Part shown: in pieces, positions 37,922 through 48,928 of the stretch
Layout of the letters: each line of letters opens with the position of its first letter
Position numbering within the stretch: position 1 is the stretch's first letter
DNA from: Smittia aterrima
Taxonomy: Eukaryota; Arthropoda; Insecta; Diptera; Chironomidae
DNA length: 64,000 nucleotides
Reading direction: 5' to 3'
Assembly: GCA_033063855.1 (NCBI GenBank)
Contig: CP093829.1
Coordinates: forward strand, 25,575,537 to 25,639,536
The notes under the pieces: generated by a model
What the model was told of the DNA's origin: nothing
Seen by the model: the letters and a program-made list of their open reading frames with translations, nothing else
Databases searched by the model: none
Translations under genes and position numbers: made by a program

Positions 37922-39733
37922 CTACGAAATCGTTATGATGTTGTCGTTATTAGTCACCAGCTCAACGCATTGATGATCTAGAGAACTTGAGTCAATAATG
38001 CTGAGCAAGTACTCAAGGTCTTCAATAGATTTAATGTCGTCTGGTGCTCCGATCAGTTTGCACTGCTTGCCATTCATTGTGATAGTGTAGAAGTTCTGTT
38101 TGAGCATAAGTGAGCGATCGATGGAAAGTTTATTGCCCATTTCTCGGTGACTTCTTTTGAACAATATGCTGCTTGGCTCGAAGTTGGCTTTATCAGCATC
38201 ACTCGTTTTGTCATCATTAACCTCACCCATATAATCTTCTTCCTCGTTGTTATTCTCCTTACGAGTCCTGCGCTGAAGAGTCACTTTGTAATCCCACTTG
38301 GATGAAGGCAATTGCAGATCCTTAATGTTATTTCCCAAACGGATCAGCGAATGCGTGTGAGTATGGCGAAAAGGAGCTGGCTCAACATTTTTCACATCAA
38401 TAACGTACCACGATTCAAATTTAGTAATTCGACGAGCTGCCATATTAGATGTATTCTGAGTATAAGTTGGCTGAGCAGGCAGCGAATGGCGTGTCTGTGG
38501 TAGAAGCTGTTGTCGTCTTGCAACGTTGGCTGATGCTTTCATTCTTAACAACTCAGATTCGAGCTTGTTTTTCAACAAAGCCGATGGCTGAGGCTTGTTG
38601 ATTGCAACATTCTCTTTCGCAGCGATCACAGCTCTGATCGGCGACGGCTTGATAGGCGAAGAAATGACTTTCTTTTCCTTGATCGAGTCGTCAGTTAAAT
38701 CAATTGAGAAAACTTTCTTGTCAGTTCCATCACCAGCAAGTTTGACATTTGGCGATTGCTTTGTTTTCGGTGTTATCATAGTATTGAGTAAGCGAGGAAC
38801 TGGACGAGGACCAGAGGAAGCAGTAACATTGTTCTTTGTTGGTAAAGTAAGAGCCTTTTCAACCACCTTTGTGATCTGTTCATTGCGTTTCACAATTGTT
38901 GGAAGTTTCTTTGCTTCAGCTTTTACTTCTGTCTTAGCATCATCAACTTTCGATTTTATTTCTTCTGGCTCTGCTTCAACGTTTGCTACATTGCGGCGAG
39001 GTCTCGTAATTCCCGGAGTTCTTACAGCTGTCACCTTCTTCTTGTCGTCAACCTCTTCTTTTTTCGGATCAGCTTTGACCTCCTCTTTAGCTTCAGTTTT
39101 CTTGATGGGTGGCGACGGTATGTATGATTTTCTTGCTGTTATCAAAGAAGGTTTCTCTTCTTCTTTCTTCTTCTTTGCTTGGTCCTCCTTGGGCGATTCT
39201 TCTGGAACAGCTCTCTTGCGAGTTCCTCCTCTTGTATTCTTAGGAGAATCTGGTTGTGTTGGTGCTTTGCTAATAATGCTCGAAACATCAACGATTGCAA
39301 CTGAATCGTCACCTACTTTTACTTCAGCCACAGCTCTTCCCGATCTTGTAGCTCGTGTGACAGGAATAACCTTTTCTTCATCATGTTCATCAGCATCTTC
39401 AGTATCGTCTTCATCGTCAAATTCGAGCTTCTGTTTCTTTGCGACGCCACCTTTGCCTTTTGTTGCTAATGTTTTGTTACCTTTCACCGATGCTGGGTTA
39501 TCAATTGGTTTTTTAGCAGACTTTGCAGCTACTTTTGTCTCAATTAAACCTTCTTCACCCTCCTCTGATAAATCAGCTTCATCTTCATCATGTTTTGATG
39601 GTGCAATGATAGATTCGGAATTGTATTTGGGATTTGGCTTTGGAGTACGTCTCGTACGCGACTGTGTTATCGTTGGAGAGTCTTCAACTTCCTTTACTGC
39701 TGCAGCAGACGTTTTCTTTGTTACACGTCCCAT
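37922..39733 (-). CDS. Unrecognised charged, probably nuclear protein (603 aa, single exon)
   Basis: This is one uninterrupted frame from ATG to TAG. Residues 1 to about 400 are low-complexity: long Lys/Glu-rich stretches, acidic runs (FDDEDDTEDADEHDEE), TRRTPKP and TRPRRN segments resembling AT-hooks or nuclear localisation signals, and SP/TP sites. From about residue 435 to the end it looks folded: KFESWYVIDVKN, then THTHSLIRLGN, SKWDYKVTLQRR, KQNFYTITMNGKQCKLIGAPD and a hydrophobic end. I do not recognise the family; chromatin or centromere association is only a guess from composition. It starts 472 bp from Rpn12, divergently, and lies upstream of enabled on the same strand. A long frame on the opposite strand (38595-39761) is its shadow. 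Confidence 0.85.
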   Translation of the reverse strand: MGRVTKKTSAAAVKEVEDSPTITQSRTRRTPKPNPKYNSESIIAPSKHDEDEADLSEEGEEGLIETKVAAKSAKKPIDNPASVKGNKTLATKGKGGVAKKQKLEFDDEDDTEDADEHDEEKVIPVTRATRSGRAVAEVKVGDDSVAIVDVSSIISKAPTQPDSPKNTRGGTRKRAVPEESPKEDQAKKKKEEEKPSLITARKSYIPSPPIKKTEAKEEVKADPKKEEVDDKKKVTAVRTPGITRPRRNVANVEAEPEEIKSKVDDAKTEVKAEAKKLPTIVKRNEQITKVVEKALTLPTKNNVTASSGPRPVPRLLNTMITPKTKQSPNVKLAGDGTDKKVFSIDLTDDSIKEKKVISSPIKPSPIRAVIAAKENVAINKPQPSALLKNKLESELLRMKASANVARRQQLLPQTRHSLPAQPTYTQNTSNMAARRITKFESWYVIDVKNVEPAPFRHTHTHSLIRLGNNIKDLQLPSSKWDYKVTLQRRTRKENNNEEEDYMGEVNDDKTSDADKANFEPSSILFKRSHREMGNKLSIDRSLMLKQNFYTITMNGKQCKLIGAPDDIKSIEDLEYLLSIIDSSSLDHQCVELVTNNDNIITIS

Positions 39734-40060
39734 CCTAGAATTTCATGAAACTAAAAATTAAAGTGAATTCCTAAGTTTTCGATGGCTTGGAATGTTTATT
39801 TTGAAAGTTTTGGAGTCAAATCTTACTTTTCTTCCCGCGTCAAATTCGGAAGTCTCAATTTCAGCGAAAACTTGTCAAAACTTTCTTTCTTTAGATTGAT
39901 CGAGCACTTTTTATTACTTTTACTGACTTTTCAGTAATTTCTGCTCATTTAAGATCAGTTTTAAACAGCTTTAAAGATTTTTAGCGTTAGTGACGAAAAC
40001 TTTGTTTCAACGACAGACTTTTTACTATCGAGTTTGTAGTTGAACCTCGTTTTTCGGTCG

Positions 40061-40073
40061 CCACCAGATGGCG
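40061..40073. promoter_or_regulatory. CTCF-like site between divergent genes
   Basis: CCACCAGATGGCG resembles the insect CTCF core (AGATGGCG). It sits in the short gap between the divergent 603-aa gene and Rpn12. This is motif likeness only. Confidence 0.3.
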
Positions 40074-40088
40074 TTTTAAAAGCGCATG

Positions 40089-40144
40089 TACAGTCTTCCT
40101 ACGCATTCAAAAAAAGTGTGTCTTATAAACGTTGGAAGACTGTA
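40089..40144. repeat. 15-bp inverted repeat in the Rpn12 promoter
   Basis: TACAGTCTTCCTACG (40089-40103) is the reverse complement of CGTTGGAAGACTGTA (40130-40144) except for one base. The spacer is 26 bp. It ends 61 bp before the Rpn12 ATG, so it overlaps the expected core promoter or 5' UTR. Confidence 0.6.
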
Positions 40145-40205
40145 GTGATTTGCAATTTTTCAAATCAATTCATTTAAAAATAATAAAAGCAGCTTAAGAA
40201 TAAAA

Positions 40206-41053
40206 ATGGCTAATTTGGGTAATGTAAATCAACTGTTCAAGGAGCTGAAGGTTGAGTTCTCAAAATCAAAGCCAGACTTGAAGAAATGCGGAACTTTGCT
40301 TGAAAATTTGAAGGTAAACATTTTCATTGTTTTTCGACTTGATAATGTAAAACTATAATTATCTAGATCAATTTATTGAGCATCTCGTATATGCCGACTG
40401 ACTCGAAAGCTTCACAACAAGAATTGGTTATTGCGCGTGATGTTTTAGAGATGGGAGCTGAATACAGCGTTGCCACTCATAACATCCAGTCATTCGAAAG
40501 ATACATTTCTCAGTTGAAGTGCTACTACTACGACTACAAGAACCAGATTCCCGAATCGCAGAATAAATACAAGTTGTTGGGTCTAAATCTTCTGTTCCTG
40601 CTTTCTCAAAATCGTGTTGCAGAGTTTCACACAGAACTTGAGCTTCTTCCTTACGATATCATCCAGAACAATCAGTTCATTCAGCATCCTCTCGCTTTGG
40701 AGCAATACTTGATGGAAGGTCGCTACAATAAACTTTTCGTTGCTAAGGGAAATTCACCAGCTGAATGCTACAATTTCTTCATCGATATTCTTCTCGATAC
40801 TGTTCGCAATGAAATCGGAGCCTGTCTCGAGAAAGCTTACGAGAGAATCTCAGTGGAAGAAGCACGTAAGCGTTTAAACTTGTCTTCTCAGGAAGCAGTC
40901 AAACAGTTTGGACAAAAGCGTAATTGGAACCTCGACAAGACTGGTATTTATCATTTCTCGAGTGAGACTCCCAAGACCAAGGAACCGATCCCATCTGTAG
41001 AGCTCGCTGAAATGACAATTTCATATGCTCGTGAGCTTGAAATGATTGTTTAA
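40206..41053 (+). CDS. Rpn12: 26S proteasome regulatory subunit Rpn12 (PSMD8)
   Basis: Exons 40206-40313 and 40367-41053 give 264 residues, the usual insect length. The protein is a non-ATPase lid subunit of the 19S regulatory particle; its arrival completes the lid and lets it dock on the base. The N-terminus (MANLGNVNQLFKELKVEF), the central YISQLKCYYYDYK and the PCI-domain C-terminus with LNLSSQEAV and a terminal SYARELEMIV are typical of the family. The start ATG is preceded by AAAA, a good fly-type context. The single intron is 53 nt. It is transcribed divergently from the 603-residue protein gene. Its 3' end lies 87 bp from the convergent XRCC1 stop, so the 3' UTRs may overlap. Confidence 0.97.
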
Positions 41054-41140
41054 AATTGATTGATTGATTGTATCAGCAATTTATTCAGAATAAACATTTT
41101 TAACAGATTTTGCGCAAAAAAAGAAAATAAAGAAGTGAAA

Positions 41141-43428
41141 TTAAATGTGAAGTGACTTTGGCTTGTATCGAGCTGTTGGAATGAACGCGCCGATTTCAGC
41201 GCATTCTTTTACCCATCTGCTTGTGAGCACTTCAGAATCTGGTTTTATTTCAGAAGAAGGAAGTTTTCTTCCTGATTCGGTGATAATGTAGTCGGCTTTA
41301 GAAACGTTGTCTGAAACGGTGCCCATCATAGTTTTAATATATGTTTTCAGTTTGATGACATCCGTGGACGACAAGTCTTCATTTAAATAAAATAATTTTC
41401 CTTTGAATGTAGAGTTAATTCCTTGTGACAGGTCCGTTTTTGATTCCACCGCCAGCTCTTCGTCTGTAATCAAATTTTTTTTAAAAAAATTAAAATCCTA
41501 GTCGAAAGAATATCGCAAACCCGTTGAAATTTCCATGATGTTTAGTGTCGTATCATCTACTAAAGATTCTGGATTTGTTAGTACCGATTTTGCTGACGAT
41601 CCATTCATCACTCTTTTATCAACAACAACCATATCGTCATCTGATTCTTCTAAATTATACTCATTTACTGAACTCTGAGTTTTTGAGAGCTCATTATGAA
41701 CTTCGTTATCGCTTTCAGGTTGATCTCGATCATCTCTGTCAAGAGCATAGGGACGCCAAGAAAGTTTTTTCTGTTCACTGAAACAAGATTCAATCCAACG
41801 CTTTGTAACGATTTTTCCAACCCCTTTGACTTGCAGGTACTTTGGGGTTTTACTAAAGGCACAGCTGAAGCATAAAATAAAAATTAAAATTAAAGAATTT
41901 AGGAAATTATCAAAATTACATTAAGTGAGTGCAGCTGCTGTCCCAATCAGGTTTGTATTTTGCTCCCATGTCGATAGCCTTCTGTCGCAATATTCCTCTA
42001 TCAGGGTTCACGTAACCACTGAAAACAAAAACGACTCCTTCGAGGAGTTTGTGGAATGGCTTGTAAGTTACATTTTTAGGCGATTTTAATTTGTTTTCCT
42101 TTTCTTTTCGCGACGATTTCCTTTCATTTTCCTTTTCTCTTTTTGAATTTGGTGAATGGTGTTTAGAGGAAGACGACGATGAAGAAAATGACGGACGACT
42201 GCTGCTTTGAGAAGATTTACTTCGAGCAGATGATGTTGAAGGAACATCTATCTTGTCTTGATTCTTTGAATTTTTCTTATCTTTCTCTTTTAATTCCTTG
42301 TCTTTGTCTAGTTTCTTTTGCAATTTCTCGTTTGGCTCATCGTCTTCATCAAGATAAAGTAATCCTGTTGATCGATTGCGATTTGATTTAGTCTTCGGCG
42401 GAGCATCCTCATCTGATGAGTCTGGCATCATACGAATTCTTTTTCTGTTTTCTTCTAGCTTCGTTATCTGGTCTTTAATTGTATTTTTGGGTCCTTCCGA
42501 AGATTTTCTTGAGTTTTTCCATCGACTAAATGACGATTCATTTTCTTTCTTCTTGTCATCTTCGTTATCCGACTCAGAGTTTGATCTCAAAGCAAATTTG
42601 CCAAATTTTTTCTTTTTTTCACTTGAATCTTCATTCTGCTTTGCATTAGTTGCTTTCAATGCTGGTTCACTCTTAATAGGAGAATCATCATATTTTATTT
42701 CTTCTTGTGTATGAAGAGTGACAAACGAGATACCGTATTTGATCTTGTTGTTGAAAGGTTGTGAACAAACTATTTTAATTAGATCCCACGCCTGTTTTGC
42801 CACAGAATCTATCAAGCCTCCCCCATTTCTAGAGAAAAACCTTACCTAGAAAACATTGAACACATTATTAACAATTACCATACATCCAACATAGCGTAAC
42901 TTACGCGATTCGGATTTTGGTCATTTTTAACTTCAGTGATAGTCATAAAACTTGTAGCAAGTAGAATTTCCTGAAATACCGGAGGATCTTGCTTTGAGTT
43001 TGCACAAAGAACTTCAATGAATCCACCTAAAAATGCAATTAAGAAGAAATGACAAGACCTTTATCAAAACAGAAAAAGAATGAACCAACTTCTCTCGTTT
43101 CCTATGTCAATGCCTGAGAGAACACGAGGCTGATCAAGCTTCAAAACAACAAAGCAGCTTTTCTCTCCTGCAGTTTCACATTTCCATTTCTTAGTTATTT
43201 TCCATTCTAAGAGATTTTTTGCCGGGAATTGCTTGAAAAATGAAATAGATTTTTATCAATAGCGTTGAAGAAAGCATTTATACTTACTGAATCTTGGGAG
43301 CTGAACGAATGCAATGTTTTGGTACGTATTTCTGGCATTATCTTGTTTAAGTAATTTCCAATTTCTGTTTTGTTATGTTTTTCGAGATCTTTGAAATCGC
43401 TCGATTTTATAGAATTGAAAACGTCCAT
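41141..43428 (-). CDS. XRCC1: XRCC1 single-strand-break repair scaffold
   Basis: Exons: 43288-43428, 43090-43231, 42905-43026, 41920-42845, 41521-41864, 41141-41463. From the internal ATG at 43338 (MPEIRTKTLHSFSSQDS, matching the family N-terminus) the product is 635 residues, the vertebrate length. From the ATG at 43428 it would carry 30 extra residues. Domains: N-terminal XRCC1 fold (AKNLLEWK; GIDIGNE; QNPNRVRFF; KIVCSQPF), a serine/lysine-rich linker with a likely nuclear signal and CK2-type acidic serines (MPDSSDEDAP), BRCT1 (VVFVFSGYVNPDRG; CTHLI, split by an intron) and BRCT2 at the end. It assembles DNA polymerase beta, ligase III and PARP at single-strand breaks. I favour the MPEI start. 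Confidence 0.93.
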
Positions 43429-43648
43429 AGATTTAAATGTACCTAGATTGGCCGCAACGAAGTTTCTATTATTGATGTTTTCTCATTACGGGTCAACTCT
43501 CGTTTTCATTAAATTAAATAGCAAATAAAAAATAAGTGTCCTAGTGAGTTAAAATTAACAATGAATTCAAAATCAATTTGCAAATCTAGGTATAGTTTTA
43601 TCTATGAAACGTCTAAAGAAATGAAAACAACTCGAGTTTTAAGAAAAA

Positions 43649-46600
43649 ATGAATTCATCATTAGCAGTTCTTTTAATAATAGTTTTAAAAATAGTGTTAA
43701 ACTCTAGCAATAGTAACGTTTTTCTGATACCTGAAGTGCCTAAACTCAATTCGAATGTGACAAAACAAAAAGCAGAAAATTTAATATTGATGCTGAGTAA
43801 AAATCTGGAAACGAAATTGAAAGCGATCAAAAATGAAGAACTCTCTCTTCCTATCATAAAAGAAGTTGTTGAGTCTTGGACATTTCGACAAACTTCTATT
43901 AATGATATCGCATTAGCTGAAAAAATCGCAAGCTCGATCGCACGAAAAATTAATCCAGCCATCAAAATTATCAAAGAAATATGTTCGTTTCTCACCAACA
44001 AGGAACATAAAAGACAAATATTTTATAGCTTAATGAATCCGTGCCCAAATGATGACAAGATTGAGGTAAAACATTTCTATAATGAAATTTATCACAATAT
44101 TTCGGGCTGGAGAAAAGAAGAAATCCTCAACGATCGAAATCTGATTTTTGACAATTATCTCATCGAGAACATTGGAAAAGCTCATCAATCGTGGCAATCC
44201 TATCGTCAATACTTTCTTTCAACATCAGACAATGGAAAGATTGAGAATTGTAATTACGTGCCCGACGTTCCACACTTTACTAAGCTTTTCGCGTCAGCTA
44301 TCATGAACAAGAGAATAATCCTATTAATCGATCAAACTTCCGAACAAATGGAAACAACACGGTTAGTGGCAAAAAGTGTCATTGAGGCTTTGAACGATAC
44401 TGATAAGCTTTCGGTGATGCTAATCGCTGATAAAGTGACAATGTTTTCTGATTTGTGTCGAAGTGATATTCCGGCAACTCCGGCAATGAAACGAAAGATT
44501 TATGAGTTTTTGGATAGCGCCAACAGAACAAACGGAATTGCAAACCACACATTAGGATTCCAAGTCGCTTTTAGCGTCCTTTCACGACTTTACATTGAAT
44601 CAAACAGCAACGATCTTCTTCCGATCTCATTTCTCTACATTAGTGAGGGTATCACTGACTTATTTTCTGACGCGAGAAATGTTCTTGCTGAGATTAATAT
44701 GGGTCAATCGCGACTTCCACATCCTGTAATAATCAATATTTGCGCAATTGTGGCGAACAATCGGCAATTTCCTGCTCAGGCTCAGTTCTTAATCGATATT
44801 GCATCACAGAATTATGCTAAATTCACCATCGACACATCAAGTTGGGGTCATCGCAAAGCAGATCGTTCTCTTAATGGCCAAATGTTCTTAATGAATCGAA
44901 CGCTGGTAAATACAAATCTATATTTATTTATTTCTTGGTTCTTATTGAGATTTTGGTTTTTCCAACAGGATCGATTCCAACGTCATTTTCTGCTGTGTTT
45001 GACGGATCTTTTCAAACAGAAATCCTTTATCAATGATAAAATAACAATTCATCATCCATTTTACGACTCTAACTTTAGTAACGACTTTGTTGTAAGCATA
45101 ACGAAGACCTGCGACCAACGTGGGCTGTTTGGAATTGATTTATTTCTTAACTTTTTGATTGAGGATGTTCTCTACTCAAATCAGTTAAACTCATCCTACA
45201 ACTTCTTGACAGACATGAACGGAAATACCTTTGCTCATTCACTTCTCTATCCACGACCTGTTAGTTTAAAGGAATCTTTTATTCCTGTTAAAATTCAATT
45301 ATTGGAAAAGACGAATGGGTTCGGCAACTTATGGGAAAAAATGAGGTATCAACCGAAAGGGAGTGAACATTTGAATAATTGGATCTACACATGGATCCAC
45401 GTTTCGGACCTTCTAATTATTTGTGTAGTAACAAATATCGCTCAAAGTCACAGTTACTCACTTAACCGAATCAAAGCATCAAATTCTCAGCTTTCCGATC
45501 AGTCAAAATTCCTTCCTGAACTTCTGTACCATCGATTGGATCTTCTTGCACAGCCGAATTCTATAAACATGTGTCAATATTATAAACAAGTCGTAACATT
45601 TGATGCAATCACACTCCATCTCAGCTCAAAGGCTTTTTCATCTCCCTATTCACATATGAGAAACAACAAAAAAGAAGACAATGAAGACTCACAAGTACAA
45701 ACTGTTCAAAACTTCATGGCCTATCTTCGCGACACTAAAAGCCTATTCGCAAATCCTGGACTTTTAGATGGAATCCGAAACGAGGTTGCTGCTATTTATC
45801 AAATCATGGAAATATTAAAGAAAAAGCATACAGAATCAGAATTGAAACGATACATCGTTAGACGATATGCTGTTAGTATGAATGGCGTTCTTCAAGTTTT
45901 TCCGGGATGTTCATTCAATTCAAATTTTGAAGCATCAAGGAGGCCTTGGTTTATTAAAGCAGTGGAAGCAAAAGGAAATCTCGTTGTCACGGAGCCTTAC
46001 TTTGATGCTGGCGGTGCTGGATATGTTGTCAGTGTCTCTTACGCACTCTTTGACAATGAACACTCGAGTAATGGAAAGCAACCCGTCGCAGTCGTGTCGC
46101 TCGATTTAACGAGAGGTTTCTTCTATAAATTGCTTCTTGATGAAGCTAGCGATTGTCGTGTCGACCAAGTTAAATGCTTCTTGATGAATGATAGAGGGTT
46201 TTTAATTGCTCATCCAAGTGTCCTAGAAGCAAACAACGAAAATCATCGCCAACCCGAACACATAACTCATAAGGAGTCCCACGTTGCTAACGACATCCTC
46301 ATGCAACGAAAGTTTGTTAAGAAAATTGCATGTAACGATTATCTAAATGCAACTTCACAGCGCTATTACCAGTTCAACACTTCAATAACTGAAGTCATTT
46401 CAAATTTTGCGAATGTTGAGAAGACTAAATATCAAATCATGAGTGTCTCCTCGAATCAGTGAGTAAATTTGTTTTATTAATTAGAGTTATGAAACTTCCT
46501 GGAGAATTGTCTTCAAATAAATATTTACACTATTTACTAATTAGTTAATTAACGAATTTCAGTTTCTCCTCGAATCTTTTTGTGGGCATCATCAAAGGCA

Positions 46601-47736
46601 ATGAGACCAGCGGAGCTTTTTGTCCTTGTTCAACAATCGACTCTCGCTGTCTTAACTGTTTAAGAATGGAACAAATCGAATGTGAATGTCCATGTGAGTG
46701 CCGATTAAACGATGACGAGAGTTGTGGTAATGTTAACAAAACCGACTTAATCACTGAGATCATGACATGTCCACAAAAAGTCGAATACTTTCAAAACTAT
46801 CAAGCTCCTTCAATCAAAGACGATATAGTCGACTCTTGCAATTTATTCAACTGCGACATGTTTACTGAGAAAGAGAATTGCTTGGGCGTAATTGGATGTA
46901 TATGGTTTGTTATATCCAAAGGACTAAAATGATTCATTGTTAATAAAAACTTCTTTTTTTTCAGGTGTCACACAAACGATGATGACGCGCAACTATCAAT
47001 TCCATTTTGCGCTTCTGAGTCAACCTGTTTCAACGGAATATTTGGATCTTATGGCGACGGCTATAACAATATCGTTATCGATTCTGCGATGAACTACAAT
47101 TTCCCAACCTATTCTGCGATTCTTCCAGTAATTGGTGTAATACTTTTGCTCATGTTGGTCGTAGGATTTGCGATGTACTGCTATCGTATCAACTACGATA
47201 GCAATGGCTTTGGTGAACACTTATATGTTGATTCCCAAGACAACAACAATTGCATTGGCATGATACAAATGTCTCGCTTTGATTACGATGATCATCCGAT
47301 GGAAGAGAATCATGACATGGGCAATAATAGTTTAAATCAGAGCCTCCTCAATACAAATGAGAATGCAATCGTTTCCAATATACAGTCACCTTACCGCATT
47401 GCAACCAACTATCGACATCCAAACGGATATACCGATTCTTCGGATCACGGATATTCATCATACACAACGATGGGTACTCATCACGACGATTCAGAGCATC
47501 AAGCGTCGATCAGTCATCGACATAACAAGAGATTCTCAATTTCAGACTCCACATCTATTAATACTTCCATATCAAGTCCACAAACAAATCAGCCATATGA
47601 CATTTCACTACCCTTGCAGACGAACTCACGACATTACCCTCCAAGTGACATAAACCAGACACAAATTCTCTCGCCGAAAAAGCTCTCACATCAAGTGATT
47701 GCCGAAGTGACTGTACATCGAATGATGGAGACCTAA
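43649..47736 (+). CDS. CACHD1: VWA and Cache domain membrane protein (CACHD1-like, alpha2-delta family)
   Basis: Exons: 43649-44905, 44969-46458, 46563-46904, 46965-47736, giving 1286 residues. The order is: signal peptide (MNSSLAVLLIIVLKIV), an extracellular N-terminal region, a VWA domain from about 220 with IILLIDQTSEQ in place of the canonical DxSxS metal site, Cache-type sensor domains (for example FEASRRPWFIKAVEA and VVTEPYFDAGGAGY near 720-770), a Cys-rich segment (ECECPCECRLND), one membrane helix near 1078-1100 (VIGVILLLMLVVGFAMY) and a long Ser/His/Tyr-rich cytoplasmic tail. Relatives bind Cav3 calcium channels or act in Wnt/Frizzled signalling; the ligand here is unknown. The first intron (44906-44968, 63 nt) is open in frame, so an unspliced form would also be translatable. 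Confidence 0.9.
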
Positions 47737-48674
47737 AAACTTCAATAATATGTGCCAAAATTTTTATTCTTCCAACACGCATGGAGAAACAATTAAGCAA
47801 TTAACAATTAAGATTACCTCCAAGTTTACAATAAAACTAATGAACCTGACGAAACAACGCCAATTCGAATGTTCCTAAAAGTCTTCAAAACAGAAGCTTT
47901 TTAAATTCAACTTCATATCAATAATTAACTGGTTGGCTGAGAGAATTATTCCACTAAAATGTGAAACATGCTTGCCTTTGATTTCAATGATTTGCTCAAT
48001 ATTATTGCATTACGTATTAGAAGTTTATTGTGCGCCTTAAGTATTATAATGTAAATGTTTAGATTATTAAGGAATCAGCTGCAATGAACAGAAGAGGAAA
48101 GTTTATGTAATCAAAAAACAAAGAATTTCTTCGGAAGAATTTTTCTTTATTTCGCTAAAGGGTTCGCTAATTTAAGAAAAAATTTCAATGAGTAAACTGA
48201 TGTTGTCGTTAACTAACATGAAGCAGAAGTTTTTTTTTGTAGATGAAAATTGTAATGAACAACTCAAAACACAAAATGAAGGCAATTTTGCTAATACATT
48301 GTTTTGAACCACTTCATTAGCTAAATAAGCAAACCTCTCTGAACGTGAATATCATCACGACACAATCAAGAAGTCAGCATTTACATTTGTAGATAATTTT
48401 GTAATTGATCAAAATAAATGAAACATTTAACATACGAATGACTTTTTTCATTAGGATTTTACAGAAGTGTTATGATGCTTGCTTTCAACTAATCAACGAC
48501 TCATTATTTATTTATTCAAGATAGTTCATTGTTCTTTAATAATTAAAATGCATTTTCTTGAATTATATCCTTTCTCTTTGATCCAATCTATCAATACTTT
48601 TTGCTTCATTTGCTTAGGGATAAATAACAAGAAAATTTTACGTATTCGAAACAAGAGATTTTACGATAAGCAAT
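47737..48674. other. CACHD1-like 3' UTR and intergenic DNA
   Basis: No coding exon is recognised between the CACHD1-like stop and the possible last exon of Drp1 on the other strand. Several AATAAA signals are scattered through it. Confidence 0.5.
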
Positions 48675-48792
48675 TCAGTTTAGTTGGTTGAAGATCTTGA
48701 GAGCTTGATTAAGCTTATGAAACGGAAAATGTCCCGGATATTGAATGCTTTGCTTTGAAAATTCTTCACGAATTTCGTCGACTGACAATTGC
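48675..48792 (-). CDS. Possible alternative last exon of Drp1
   Basis: After the terminal Drp1 codon ATG, a GTAAAT donor (exon edge 48933) could splice to a TTTAAG acceptor (exon edge 48792). Phase is kept: TG joins G to restore the Trp codon, and the frame then runs 38 more codons (SVDEIREEFSKQSIQYPG, then HKLNQALKIF) to TGA. The peptide looks protein-like but matches nothing I know. A 39-codon open frame by itself has a several-per-cent chance of occurring at this base composition, so this is a candidate only. Confidence 0.3.
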
Positions 48793-48928
48793 CTTAAACA
48801 AATGAATGAGTAAAGTTTTTAAATTGAATTCAAATCATGTCTTTAATGCTCGTCTTTGGATCAACATCCAATGAATTGCTTAAAAATTTGGTAAATGAAA
48901 AATTAACATGAATCGTTGAGCTACGAAT

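Noticed and set aside
38595..39761. 388-codon open frame on the plus strand
   Set aside because: It is exactly antisense to the 603-aa protein; its Ser/Phe/Leu-rich sequence is the mirror of Lys/Glu/Asp codons, and it has no domain.
43639..44001. 120-codon minus-strand frame
   Set aside because: It is antisense to the first exon of the VWA/Cache gene.
48795..48928. Stop-codon readthrough extension of Drp1 (frame continues about 31 codons after TAA)
   Set aside because: TAA followed by A is a poor readthrough context, and the frame ends soon; the splice alternative explains the downstream coding-like exon better.
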